Below, one piece after another: positions 17,403-27,614 of a DNA stretch of 64,000 nt. How positions within the stretch are numbered: position 1 is the first letter of the stretch; each line of letters opens with the position of its first letter. The translations under genes were made by a program, and so were the position numbers. Below the pieces are notes generated by a model. The model saw nothing but the letters and a program-made list of their open reading frames with translations, did no database searches and was not told where the DNA came from. The DNA lies in NCBI GenBank assembly GCA_023657465.1, contig JAGTJX010000001.1:173090-237089 (forward strand). Reading direction: 5' to 3'. Source of the stretch: Lysobacteraceae bacterium (GTDB lineage Bacteria > Bdellovibrionota > UBA1018 > JAGTJX01).

Positions 17403-19027
17403 CTAAAAATAGCTAATCTAGAGATGTCATTCTTCATCACTACAACCATGAGAAGTAAAATTAGCGAGAGTCCTACCTGCTGTACGATCTCCATTTGTCT
17501 AATGGTAAGAGCCTTACCGCGGATCATTTCTAATCCCAATAGAACCAAGTGACCACCATCAAGTACTGGAACTGGGAGAATGTTCAACACTCCCAGGCCA
17601 ACTGAAAGAATCGCCATAGTTGTCAAGAATGCGACCAATCCACGAGAGAGAGAATCTCCTGCGAGTTTGCCAATAAGAATTGGACCGCCAAGAGTGGAAA
17701 CAGAAACGTCTCCACTAAATATTTTACCAATCGAAACAAAGTTTCTATAAGTGAAAATCACCATTCTCTCGAAGCCTTTGTAGGTAAGCATGAAAGGATT
17801 CAATATTCGCTCAATGACCATATCCGGCTCGACATAACTCAGGTGAGGAATGATTCCGATCGTATGTGTGATGATTTTATTGAGAGCAGGATCTCTATCA
17901 CGCGTGGTTTGCGGAACAATATCTGCCTCCATCATTTTACCTTCACGCTCCCAGGATACTTTTACTTTTCCTCTGGTCTCTCCAGCTTTTTGGATTTGTT
18001 CTTTGAGCGATCCAAATCCATAAACCTTAACTCCATCAATAGAAACCATGCGATCGCCTGATCTGATGCCTGCAAGAATAGCTGGTGCCTTCTCAACTGG
18101 CTTATCTACAAAAAGTTCTGATGCAAAAAGCCCTAAGTCTTCACCTGGAGATCTCGGAGTAGATGGAACCACAAAATCAGTGGATTTAATCTGACCAATT
18201 TCATCCTTATATTGAAACTTAATCTTCTTACCAGGAATGAGTCTTTGATAAACAGTCTCAAGTTGTTCCCAAGTAGAGAGTTGGACTCCATTTAACTCCA
18301 TTGCTTCATAACCGGTTTTAATTCCTGCAATTCCAGCAACAGATTTAGGATTCGAAACTCCGATTTTTAATCCGCGCGCGTAAGGATAGATCCCGTCAAT
18401 ATGGCCTAGCATTTTGGTTTCGCCGTATGAGCTATAACCACTTTGAGTCTCTGGAACTACGTTGATCAACACCGGTAAGTCAGAATGAAGGTGTTGAACT
18501 TTTAATGTTGTTTTCTCGCCTGGCTTTTCTGAGATGATTTGCATGAACTCATCCAGTTTTGTAATTGCCTTGTCATCGATAGCAAGAATTCTATCTCCAC
18601 TTTTTAATCCGATTTTTGAAGCTGCTGAGTTTTGAATGATTCTGCTCACTTGATTAGAAATCTGTGGCTCACCAATGAGTAGGATCAGCATGAAAACAAA
18701 TCCAGCCCATAGAAAATTAAATAAAGGCCCACCAAAGAAAATAAGGAATCTTTTCCAAGCAGCTTGGTGCTGAAGGGCGCGGTGCTTGTCTGTTTCAGAA
18801 AGCTCTACTCCTGGCTCTTCTCCTAGAAGTTTTACAAACCCGCCGAGTGGGATCACGGCCACACGGAATTCAGTTTCACCCCATTGTTTAGAAAAAAGTC
18901 TCGGACCGAAACCAATAGAAAAAACTTCTGCTTTCACTTTGAAGAGTTTTGCAAAAAGGAAATGCCCTAACTCATGAACAATTACAAGTGGTGCTAGAAC
19001 AACCAAAAAACCTAGAATTGATAACAT
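17399..19027 (-). CDS. rseP: RIP metalloprotease RseP (site-2 protease), three PDZ domains
   Basis: An inner-membrane zinc protease that cleaves anti-sigma factors and leftover signal peptides within the membrane. The zinc motif HELGH is at residues 18-22, and the third ligand lies in the VPVLDGGHLVLL helix near residue 490. Between the membrane parts there are three PDZ-like segments (about 125-195, 215-290, 310-380). At 542 residues it is about 90 longer than E. coli RseP, which has two PDZ domains; the extra PDZ accounts for the length. It lies 5 bp from cdsA, as in many proteobacteria. Confidence 0.94.
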   Translation of the reverse strand: MLSILGFLVVLAPLVIVHELGHFLFAKLFKVKAEVFSIGFGPRLFSKQWGETEFRVAVIPLGGFVKLLGEEPGVELSETDKHRALQHQAAWKRFLIFFGGPLFNFLWAGFVFMLILLIGEPQISNQVSRIIQNSAASKIGLKSGDRILAIDDKAITKLDEFMQIISEKPGEKTTLKVQHLHSDLPVLINVVPETQSGYSSYGETKMLGHIDGIYPYARGLKIGVSNPKSVAGIAGIKTGYEAMELNGVQLSTWEQLETVYQRLIPGKKIKFQYKDEIGQIKSTDFVVPSTPRSPGEDLGLFASELFVDKPVEKAPAILAGIRSGDRMVSIDGVKVYGFGSLKEQIQKAGETRGKVKVSWEREGKMMEADIVPQTTRDRDPALNKIITHTIGIIPHLSYVEPDMVIERILNPFMLTYKGFERMVIFTYRNFVSIGKIFSGDVSVSTLGGPILIGKLAGDSLSRGLVAFLTTMAILSVGLGVLNILPVPVLDGGHLVLLGLEMIRGKALTIRQMEIVQQVGLSLILLLMVVVMKNDISRLAIFR

Positions 19028-19032
19028 ATTCT

Positions 19033-19866
19033 CTATCCCCCCTGGCTCAAGAGTTTCACTCCAGCATACATGACAGGAACACTGAAAACTACACTGTCTG
19101 CACGGTCAAGTAATCCACCATGCCCCGGCAATAAGCCTCCAGAGTCCTTCACATCAAACCCTCGTTTGAGTAGGCTTTCAACCAAATCTCCGACTGGAGC
19201 GATCAAGCCTATGACGAGCCCAAGCGCCAAAAGTTGAACAAGTGGATATTGTTGCAGAGCGATGCGTGAATAGAGTGCTGTAATTAAAACCGAACCCAAA
19301 ACTCCTCCAACAAAACCTTCAAGCGACTTCTTGGGACTTACGAGAGGATAAAGTTTTGTTTTACCAAACTTTCTTCCTACAAAATAAGCTGCTGTATCGG
19401 AAGCAATGACTATGAAGAAAAGTAGAGCGCACCAGCTCCAGCCTTGCTCAAGTGAGCGTAATTTCACAAGAAACGAAGGAAGTAATCCAAGATATGTAAT
19501 TCCTGCAATCGATGTGAACCATTCTTTCACATGGGTTTTTAGATTCTCTTCATCTTCATGCAGTCTTGCTTGAATGAGAAAAAAAACAGAAACGAATACA
19601 AAACCAATTTCAAAAACAGGAAAAAACACATACTTCTCTAGAGACTTAAAAATCATCACTAGAGTTCCGATAATAATCAAAAATATGCGTTTAGATTGAT
19701 GATCCTTGAGTGAAAATACAATATTTCCAAACTCATGAAGCATGAGTCCAGACGCAATTGAAATAAAAATAAGCGTACCGCTTACCCCACCAAAATAAAG
19801 AGTAGAAAACAATAGGGTTGCAATAATTGCCGCTGTTGTAATTCTCTTCCTCAGTTCAACTTTCAT
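19033..19866 (-). CDS. cdsA: Phosphatidate cytidylyltransferase
   Basis: A membrane enzyme that makes CDP-diacylglycerol from phosphatidate and CTP, feeding PssA in the same gene run. The family signature is intact near the C-terminus: SLLKRGFDVKDSGGLLPGHG followed by GLLDRADS. Eight hydrophobic segments are visible in 277 residues, and SPKKSLEGFVGG precedes the signature. It overlaps uppS by 4 bp. The dxr gene that commonly sits between cdsA and rseP is absent here. Confidence 0.95.
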   Translation of the reverse strand: MKVELRKRITTAAIIATLLFSTLYFGGVSGTLIFISIASGLMLHEFGNIVFSLKDHQSKRIFLIIIGTLVMIFKSLEKYVFFPVFEIGFVFVSVFFLIQARLHEDEENLKTHVKEWFTSIAGITYLGLLPSFLVKLRSLEQGWSWCALLFFIVIASDTAAYFVGRKFGKTKLYPLVSPKKSLEGFVGGVLGSVLITALYSRIALQQYPLVQLLALGLVIGLIAPVGDLVESLLKRGFDVKDSGGLLPGHGGLLDRADSVVFSVPVMYAGVKLLSQGG

Positions 19867-20567
19867 ATGCCCCCAAAGCGTCTTTGCCTTTTTGAAAAAT
19901 CATTTACCGCTTGGCTCAGATTCTCTTTAGAAAAATCTGGCCACAGAACATCCATAAACAGAAATTCAGCATAAGCTGCTTGCCAGAGAAGGTAATTACT
20001 AATTCTCTGTTCTCCACTGGTCCGAATGAGAAGATCTACTTTTGCTAAGTCTCCTAAGAAATCCGTCCACAGATAGTTTTCAAACAAAGCCTCATTGATC
20101 TCAGTAGCCATTAATTTACCTGAGATCACATCATTCACAATACGTTTTGTTGCATCGACAATCTCCCTTTGGGAGCCATAGGAAACACAAAACGTGAGAA
20201 ATAAACCTGTATTTTTTGCAAGACACGCTTCACTGCTCTTCACGAGTGTTTGTAGTTCTGGAGCTAGTTTATCAATCTCACCGATAACTTTGAGCCTAAC
20301 GTTATTGGCTTCTAGATTTTTTACTTCCTTAATTAAGTACTTCTTCAGAAGCTTCCATAGAACGGTCAGTTCTGTGTCAGGTCTAGTCCAATTTTCTGTA
20401 GAGAACGCATAAAGAGTAAGCGCTCGAATACCGAGATCACTTGCACCCTCTACGATAGACTTAATCCGAGAAGATCCCCTAATGTGACCAAAGACTCTGG
20501 GTCTACCCCGAGCTTTAGCCCACCTCCCGTTTCCATCCATAATGATGGCAACGTGCTTAGGAATCAC
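19863..20567 (-). CDS. uppS: Undecaprenyl diphosphate synthase
   Basis: A cis-prenyltransferase that extends farnesyl diphosphate to C55-PP, the lipid carrier for peptidoglycan and O-antigen. The catalytic motif IIMDGNGRWAKARG is at residues 8-21; the DNG aspartate is the catalytic residue. The substrate-binding motif RTSGEQRISNYLLWQ.AYAEF is near residue 180. At 234 residues it is full length. It shares one base with frr upstream and overlaps cdsA by 4 bp. Confidence 0.96.
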   Translation of the reverse strand: MIPKHVAIIMDGNGRWAKARGRPRVFGHIRGSSRIKSIVEGASDLGIRALTLYAFSTENWTRPDTELTVLWKLLKKYLIKEVKNLEANNVRLKVIGEIDKLAPELQTLVKSSEACLAKNTGLFLTFCVSYGSQREIVDATKRIVNDVISGKLMATEINEALFENYLWTDFLGDLAKVDLLIRTSGEQRISNYLLWQAAYAEFLFMDVLWPDFSKENLSQAVNDFSKRQRRFGGI

Positions 20568-21124
20568 TAGAGGGTGAGTACTTCTTTTTCTTTTGCTGAG
20601 ATGATTTTATCTACTTCAGCAATTTTTTCATCAGTTTTCTTTTGAACCTGATCTGTAACTTTCTTCGCTTCATCTTCTGAGAGAACTTTTGCTTTCTCTT
20701 GCTTCTTCACTTCTTCGTTTCCTTCGCGGCGAACGTTACGAATAGCTACTTTTGCATCTTCACCCATTTTTTTAATTTGTTTCGCCATTTCTTTACGACG
20801 ATCTTCTGTTAATGCCGGCATGGAAATGCGAATGACTTTTCCATCATTCTGTGGAGTCACACCGATGTTTGCTGCAAGAATTGCCTTTTCAATTGCCGCA
20901 CACATGGACTGCTCCCAAGCAACGATCTGAATCGTACGGGCATCTGGAGTGGTGATGTTCGCAACTTGGCTGAGTGGGACGCTAGATCCGTAATAATCAA
21001 CATGAACTGGCTCTACAAGTCCTGCAGAAGCACGTCCTGTTCTCATCTTCACTAAATCTTTTTGCAAAGACTGAATGCTTTTATCCATGGTTAGAGACAT
21101 TGAATCTATAATTTGCTTTGACAT
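20567..21124 (-). CDS. frr: Ribosome recycling factor
   Basis: RRF splits post-termination ribosomes together with EF-G. The protein has 185 residues, exactly the family size. The RTGRASAGLVEPVHVDYYGS motif is at about 28-47, and the basic helix with DRRKEMAKQIKKMGEDAKVAIRNVRRE is at about 107-133. It sits between pyrH and uppS, the standard order in many Gram-negative genomes, 4 bp after pyrH. Confidence 0.96.
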   Translation of the reverse strand: MSKQIIDSMSLTMDKSIQSLQKDLVKMRTGRASAGLVEPVHVDYYGSSVPLSQVANITTPDARTIQIVAWEQSMCAAIEKAILAANIGVTPQNDGKVIRISMPALTEDRRKEMAKQIKKMGEDAKVAIRNVRREGNEEVKKQEKAKVLSEDEAKKVTDQVQKKTDEKIAEVDKIISAKEKEVLTL

Positions 21125-21128
21125 AGTT

Positions 21129-22446
<1,318 letters not shown>

Positions 22447-22456
22447 GTCTTACTCC

Positions 22457-23329
22457 CTAATTAGCAGATGTCGTGGTGACAACTGGTATAGCTGTTTCAT
22501 CAGTTGCTTCTTCGATTGCAGCGATATCAGCTTCGTCAACGCCTTGAAGATCGATGTCGCCTTCGAAACGAGAAACTTTTTTCTCTGCAGCTTCAGCTTC
22601 TTCACGAGCTGCGTTTGCAGCGCCTTGAGCTTTAAGCTTTTCTTGGAATACTTTCGCGCCTTCTACACAACTGTCTGCAATGAGACGAGCAAACAAGCTC
22701 ACAGAGCGAACAGCGTCGTCATTACCAGGAATGACAAAGTCAATGCCTGTAGGATCACAGTTTGTATCAACCACAGCGATTGTTGGAATTCCTAAGCGTT
22801 TCGCTTCTGCAACTGCAATGTGTTCTTTAGATGTGTCGACAATGAAAAGAGCTCCTGGGAGTTTCTTCATTTCTTGAATACCACCCAATGATGCGCGCAA
22901 CTTACCTAAGTCACGGTCAACTCCTGCTTGTTCTTTCTTGGTGAGGAAAGTCCAATCTTCAGAAAGTTTTAGGGCTTCGAATTTTTTCAAACGTTCAATC
23001 GATGCTTTGATTGTTTGATAGTTAGTGAGCATTCCACCAAGCCAACGATTGGTCACAAAGTACATTCCAGCTCGCTTGGCTTCAGTCTCGATGATATCTT
23101 TAGCTTGTTTCTTAGTTCCTACAAAAATGATTTTTTTGCCGTCAGCGACTGTTTTCTTAACGAAGTCGCATGCAGCTTTTGCTCTCTCTACAGTTTTTTG
23201 TAGGTCTATAATATAAATTCCGTTACGTGCTCCGAACACATAAGGCTTCATTCTTGGATTCCAGTGATTAGTCTGGTGACCGAAATGAACACCGGCTTCG
23301 AGCAATTCTTTCATTGTTACGTTTGGCAT
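22457..23329 (-). CDS. rpsB: Ribosomal protein S2
   Basis: A 30S subunit protein. The N-terminal signature [20 protein letters not shown] and the central [19 protein letters not shown] and [26 protein letters not shown] motifs are clear. At 290 residues it carries an acidic, Ala/Glu-rich C-terminal extension (after about residue 228) beyond the 241-residue E. coli protein. It heads the housekeeping run. A structured leader of about 290 bp precedes it. Confidence 0.97.
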   Translation of the reverse strand: MPNVTMKELLEAGVHFGHQTNHWNPRMKPYVFGARNGIYIIDLQKTVERAKAACDFVKKTVADGKKIIFVGTKKQAKDIIETEAKRAGMYFVTNRWLGGMLTNYQTIKASIERLKKFEALKLSEDWTFLTKKEQAGVDRDLGKLRASLGGIQEMKKLPGALFIVDTSKEHIAVAEAKRLGIPTIAVVDTNCDPTGIDFVIPGNDDAVRSVSLFARLIADSCVEGAKVFQEKLKAQGAANAAREEAEAAEKKVSRFEGDIDLQGVDEADIAAIEEATDETAIPVVTTTSAN

Positions 23330-23616
23330 TTTTACTTCTCCTTCAGTTAAAAGTTTCTAGTTTTGCGGCAGATGAAACCAAAACTCTTAGAGCCACCGGA
23401 GAGGCGACCACCTAAAAAGGAAGGGAGACAGACTGACCGCGGTTATTTCCTCAGCCCTTTTAACACCTGTATTTGAGGCTTCAGCCTCAAATACAAGCAC
23501 CACGATTCTCAAAGGGCCTGCGTAATGACGTTGTTTCTAACTTATTTGGTCAGCTGAGACAATAGGTACTTTTTAGTTTTTTTAAACTGATATTAACCGA
23601 TCAATATACTCAAAAA
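23330..23616 (-). promoter_or_regulatory. rpsB upstream region with strong hairpin, candidate S2 leader
   Basis: This 287-bp stretch lies between the TonB-receptor stop and rpsB and holds no gene. A 13-bp perfect inverted repeat with a 2-base loop is at 23468-23495. A 7-bp outer arm pair (gcccttt near 23454, aaagggc near 23511) can close around it. No T-run follows the hairpin on either strand, so it does not look like an intrinsic terminator. rpsB is autoregulated through its leader in several bacteria; a similar role here is inference. An 11-bp A/T inverted repeat (23571-23581 with 23612-23622) spans the TonB gene stop. Confidence 0.4.
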
Positions 23617-25431
23617 CTAAAACATTGCACTGAGTGAGGCAATATAGGTACGACCTGGCACAGGTTCGTTTGCTTTAATTTCGTAGCGTGTGTCTACGAT
23701 GTTTTCTACCTTAAGACCTAATCTCAACCAAGAAAGACCATAGTCAAACGCCACATCACCCGATTGATAGGAGGCTAGTGATCTTGATGTTCCCAGACTT
23801 GACGTCACACTATCTGAAACCCAAGTATGAATGATTGAGAACGACCACTTTTCATTATCGGATGGGTCGTGAAATCTAAAAACATAAACGTTCTTAGCCC
23901 ATGGAAGATTATTGTACTTGCCTCGAGTCAGATCCAGTCTTGAGAGGTTGATGGAGAACGTTTTAGTCATTTCGAACCAAGGCATGAGATCCACTCGCAC
24001 TATATGAAAGAGCGAAACCATCTGACCTATGCCAGCGTTCTGAGTAGAGTAAGTCAACGAACCTGATGAAATCGGCAAAAACTGATGAGTATTCTCGCTG
24101 TACTGATAAGTGAGCTGCAATAAATTATTCATACGACCTGCGACATCTGTATCGACTCCTAAAGTGAAAGAGTAGTCTGTTTCAGGTTCTAAACCAGCGT
24201 TAGCTTGAGACTGTCCATTAGGTAAAGTATAGAAACGATCCGAGAGTGTTGGAAATCTTCTGGTGACTCCACTTCGACTGAAGAATTTAAACACTTGCGA
24301 GAGTTCGTATCTAAATCCTAGTGCAGCTTCAGGAAGTAATCCATATCCTGTGATGGTTGTCGCACGCATCAGTGGCTCAATTAAAAACTTCTCTCCAATG
24401 GGAATAGTCTTGATGATCTGTACTTGACCTAAGTCTTCTTCAGGGGTCGCAATATAAGTTTTATAAACAAGTCTTTTTCCAAGAAGTCCAAACTTCCACC
24501 CTGAAAAACCTAGGGCATAGTTGGCTCCATATACTCGAGCTTGATCAAACGTTTCAATTCCCCCCTCAGGAGATCGGTAATTCAGATTTGTGAGATCTGT
24601 ATAAAATGTAAGCTTACTAATGATTAATTCTGTTTCGTGATCCCAGTTGATGATCGGCAATAGCCTTGACGACCTCTGAGTAGTAAGTGGAGTAGGAGAA
24701 ACCGTTGTACCAGGGACTTTTGACAAAAGATCAGTCGCTATCAAATGAAACCGAATGGAATCTGCCACACCCAAGTTCTGCTTAAACGATAGTGTCCCTG
24801 ACTGCCCTTGACTGAGACCTAAAGACTGTCCGATAGCGACTGCAGCTGTTCTCGATGCGTTAGTTCCTCTGAGTGAAATTTGCTGCTGCCCTAAACTACT
24901 GACCATTCCAAACGGCTGGACAGACAAATCAGATGGTTTTTTATTAATTTCTTCCGCAGTCCAAGGAGTGAGTGAGACGACGCCTGACGAGGATCTCGGA
25001 TCAAAAGACGCGGATGTTTGTCCCACTTGGTAGCGGTAAGAGCTCCACATAAAGAGTGGCATCGTCGAAAAATCAAAACCCCCACCATAAGCTGGGTTAA
25101 GCGACACACCCAATGTTTGGACGTTGGTGTCTTCTGATCTCACTCCGAACCCACGGAAGAACGTGACAGTACCTGGAGAACCGTTTGTTAAAACTTGAAC
25201 TGGATAATCTCTGCCTAAACTCTGGTCTAGTGATCCAGAGCCGTTTGAGTAAATCGGGCGTTTCGTATTCACAGGATGAATGTTGTCAATCTGGAGAAAC
25301 TCCGTGGCCGTAGTGGATACACGAATGGGCTCTAGAAGAGTGACAGGCTCATCAGCTGCATAAACTAAAGTTGCTAAAAATAAAAAGAGGGAGCCTAGCC
25401 CAGCTAGACCCCCTCGATTGATATTGGTCAT
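23617..25431 (-). CDS. TonB-dependent outer-membrane receptor
   Basis: A ligand-gated outer-membrane transporter of 604 residues, close to BtuB size. A signal peptide ends near ADEPVTL. A divergent plug domain follows (about residues 45-165; VTFFRGFGVRSEDTNVQTLGV and SSGVVSLTPW correspond to the plug core). About 20 strands of barrel end in VENIVDTRYEIKANEPVPGRTY..SLSAMF, a typical terminal strand with a final Phe. A clear TonB box is not obvious; EPIRVSTTA near residue 34 is the best candidate. No cobalamin riboswitch or iron-uptake gene is nearby, so the ligand is unknown. The upstream hypothetical gene ends 7 bp before it and is probably co-transcribed. Confidence 0.85.
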   Translation of the reverse strand: MTNINRGGLAGLGSLFLFLATLVYAADEPVTLLEPIRVSTTATEFLQIDNIHPVNTKRPIYSNGSGSLDQSLGRDYPVQVLTNGSPGTVTFFRGFGVRSEDTNVQTLGVSLNPAYGGGFDFSTMPLFMWSSYRYQVGQTSASFDPRSSSGVVSLTPWTAEEINKKPSDLSVQPFGMVSSLGQQQISLRGTNASRTAAVAIGQSLGLSQGQSGTLSFKQNLGVADSIRFHLIATDLLSKVPGTTVSPTPLTTQRSSRLLPIINWDHETELIISKLTFYTDLTNLNYRSPEGGIETFDQARVYGANYALGFSGWKFGLLGKRLVYKTYIATPEEDLGQVQIIKTIPIGEKFLIEPLMRATTITGYGLLPEAALGFRYELSQVFKFFSRSGVTRRFPTLSDRFYTLPNGQSQANAGLEPETDYSFTLGVDTDVAGRMNNLLQLTYQYSENTHQFLPISSGSLTYSTQNAGIGQMVSLFHIVRVDLMPWFEMTKTFSINLSRLDLTRGKYNNLPWAKNVYVFRFHDPSDNEKWSFSIIHTWVSDSVTSSLGTSRSLASYQSGDVAFDYGLSWLRLGLKVENIVDTRYEIKANEPVPGRTYIASLSAMF

Positions 25432-25437
25432 CTTGAA

Positions 25438-26187
25438 CTAGTTGTACTGTTCTAATACTTCGTTCAAGAACTCCAGATCTTTCTTCTGAATCACGCGAGA
25501 TCCATAAATATAGATCGTGGTATGCTTGTTTGTTGCTTTTCCATAGATCCAATCCGAAAGTTTCGGCGCAGGATACATGATCATTCCTTTACGAATCAAA
25601 TCTGCAATCTGAGAACACTTATCGGAAAGCTGAGTATTTCCTGTTTGTGCGCTTGCATACATGCAAACACCCAAGCTGACCCAGTAACTCACTACGCCAG
25701 AAAATGGCACGAAGTGTTTACGATATTCAGTCGCATCCCAGGTTTCATTCGTTTTTTTGTTTCCATTGGGTTTGAAAACCACTGGAATTGAATAGTTCAA
25801 AGTCAGCACATCATCTAAGTGAAGTTGTTTTAAGAGATTCTCTCCAAAACGCTGTGCAAGAACTTCGTAGTAATCTGCCATCCACTGATTCAGCGGTTGG
25901 TGATCACCTAAATCTAGAACGCTCGCTCCCCCCATGGCTTTCCATGAGCGAGAGAAACGTTGAGCGTCTTGCTTAAATCCATTTGCACGGAGCAAATCGA
26001 CGCCTTTCTTTACTAAAGCATCCATTGCTGCATTTACACCTTGCTTCACATCGCCTTTTTTATAAGACGATACGAGAGATTTAACTGCGTTTACTGATTG
26101 CTCAGTAGGTGTTGATTGGCTTGCTTGTGTAAGACTAACTGCGTTAATACAAAATACAAATGCTACGATCAGACCTTTGATCTTCAT
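25438..26187 (-). CDS. Exported protein of unknown function
   Basis: A 249-residue protein. I choose the ATG at 26187 (MKIKGLIVAFVF) because an AGGA site lies 7 bp upstream and the signal peptide then starts directly; a longer frame to 26208 is possible. The mature part begins near SQSTPTEQSV and is mainly helical and mixed. It contains two Cys (VCMYA, DKCSQ) that could form a disulfide and a WDATEYRKHFVPFSG segment. No family is recognised. It is the first gene of a two-gene unit with the TonB receptor, so a periplasmic role linked to that uptake system is a reasonable guess. Confidence 0.65.
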   Translation of the reverse strand: MKIKGLIVAFVFCINAVSLTQASQSTPTEQSVNAVKSLVSSYKKGDVKQGVNAAMDALVKKGVDLLRANGFKQDAQRFSRSWKAMGGASVLDLGDHQPLNQWMADYYEVLAQRFGENLLKQLHLDDVLTLNYSIPVVFKPNGNKKTNETWDATEYRKHFVPFSGVVSYWVSLGVCMYASAQTGNTQLSDKCSQIADLIRKGMIMYPAPKLSDWIYGKATNKHTTIYIYGSRVIQKKDLEFLNEVLEQYN

Positions 26188-26261
26188 GATAGTTCCTTCC
26201 CCATCCATTGGTTTAGACTAGCTTTAAGATCGTATCCTGACTGAATCTTGACGCAAGTTAT

Positions 26262-26903
26262 TTAAATTTGATTTTGAATTTCTTCTCTGACGCCACGTTC
26301 AACATTAGGCGCATTTTTCTCAATTTGTTTTTTAAGCCCATCGCGAAACGCTCCTGCCGGAACCAACGCGGGCTTTTTCACTTCGGCAGCAATATTCAGT
26401 ATGAGTTGATAAACATGCTCTTTGTCGGTTACGTTTAAATTCGTTTTTAAATCTAATTTTTTAATAAGCCCCGCATAACCAGTTGCGTTAATTGATTTTG
26501 AAAATACATCGTAGATTAATTTTTTTTCTAGATCAGTTGCTAAATGCACATCTGCTCTTACTTCAATTTTATCTTCACCAAATAGCTCTTCTCTCGTGAT
26601 GTCATAATAAATAGATTCTTGCTTTTGATAAGTTTCGTCTTTCGGTCCTGAGTGAACTTTTTTAGACTTCTCCGTTTTTTCTACTAAATATCCTCTGAGA
26701 GCAGAGAACCCTGTCTTAGCCTTTGCTTCAAAAATACAAACAACCTCTGCTGCACCTTTGAACTTCCCATTAGAGACTTCTGGTTTTTGAACCCAGGTAA
26801 GGTCTTTACAAGACCAGGTTGGCTTTTCAACATCAGCATTGAAATCCGTAGAATAGAAACTCATATTAAATAGAGCTAAAAATCCTGCAAGTATCCCATC
26901 CAT
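26262..26903 (-). CDS. Hypothetical protein, probably exported
   Basis: A 213-residue protein whose first 15 residues (MDGILAGFLALFNMS) are hydrophobic and could be a short signal or anchor. Residues 25-70 contain two Cys (WSCKDL, VVCIFE) in strand-like sequence; the rest is Lys/Glu-rich and mixed. No family is recognised. It is separated from the next gene by 75 bp and upstream of it is a 700-bp region without an intact gene. Confidence 0.55.
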   Translation of the reverse strand: MDGILAGFLALFNMSFYSTDFNADVEKPTWSCKDLTWVQKPEVSNGKFKGAAEVVCIFEAKAKTGFSALRGYLVEKTEKSKKVHSGPKDETYQKQESIYYDITREELFGEDKIEVRADVHLATDLEKKLIYDVFSKSINATGYAGLIKKLDLKTNLNVTDKEHVYQLILNIAAEVKKPALVPAGAFRDGLKKQIEKNAPNVERGVREEIQNQI

Positions 26904-27109
26904 GGCAAATTCCCCCGATTGATTTACCTACTTGTCGGATCACCGCAGCATTCTCTCGAGAGGAAATAAATACCTAGTTCCATTGACAAAGTGCTCAAAC
27001 ATGAGCAAGTTCCGGCTCGTGATAAGGGAAGGGGCTCGGGGCATTTGGGGGATCCTATTAGGGATTGGGGTGTGAATTAGCTACGCACATCTTCCTCTTT
27101 TGCATTTGA
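26904..27109. other. Intergenic stretch without a recognisable gene
   Basis: I see no coding frame here on either strand. A small 6-bp inverted repeat (tgctca/tgagca around 26992-27007) and a G-rich segment (27026-27072) are the only visible structure. Together with 27110-27614 this makes about 700 bp without a normal gene. Confidence 0.4.
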
Positions 27110-27436
27110 CCCAATTTACTATTCCTTTCGGTACAAAAACGAAAAACTGAGATTCCACCTCCTTCAAACATCAGCGAAAATATTCGTGGGATAACCGCCA
27201 TTCAGAAAATTATTCCTTATTTCGAAGAGAATTTAAAAAACCGCTCTATCATTGGTCTCTCGCTTGGAAACACGCATGAGTTTTTATCATTCGCCATTTC
27301 TGCAACAGAGCAATCGGGCAGAGATTATTTTGCAAACCAACTTGATCTTTATGAGTTGCTTGAACGAGCAGCAATCTCCAAAGATAAAGCTGCTAGAGAA
27401 TATATCTCGGCTCTTTTCGAAACCCTATTATTTTGA
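27110..27436 (+). pseudogene. Start-less open frame, probable gene remnant
   Basis: An open frame of 108 codons runs from a TGA at 27107 to a TGA at 27434-27436. It has no ATG, GTG or TTG until about codon 72. Its translation looks protein-like: NIRGITAIQKIIPYFEENL, GLSLGNTHEFLSFAISA, and DLYELLERAAISKDKAARE in an amphipathic helix, ending in ALFETLLF. Codon use resembles neighbouring genes. I read it as the C-terminal remnant of a decayed gene, or as a gene using an unusual start. The family is not recognised. Confidence 0.35.
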
Positions 27437-27555
27437 CTCAAAATTTATATAGTGATGATGAATTTTGCTTTCAATGGTCATATTGACCTTAAACGCGCAC
27501 TCTTTGACTCAGGTTAGGTTATGCTATTGCAATGGTTGAAAAGGCTGTAGGATAT

Positions 27556-27591
27556 TATACTTATTCGAAACTCACACAGCGAATAAGTATA
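27556..27591 (+). promoter_or_regulatory. 12-bp inverted repeat upstream of symporter gene
   Basis: Perfect 12-base arms (tatacttattcg at 27556-27567, cgaataagtata at 27580-27591) flank a 12-base spacer. The repeat ends 23 bp before the symporter ATG. It could be a regulator binding site or a 5' UTR hairpin; no T-run follows, so it is not a terminator. Confidence 0.4.
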
Positions 27592-27614
27592 GTACCCGTT
27601 ACAGTCGAGGAGCT

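Noticed and set aside
23440-23520. Rho-independent terminator for the TonB-receptor gene
   Set aside because: The hairpin has no T-run on the minus strand.
26188-26261. Cobalamin riboswitch upstream of the TonB-receptor operon
   Set aside because: The upstream gap is only 74 bp and lacks a B12-box-like sequence.
27252-27452. 66-codon open frame in the gap before the symporter
   Set aside because: The start-less frame on the same strand (27110-27436) has much more protein-like sequence over the same bases.
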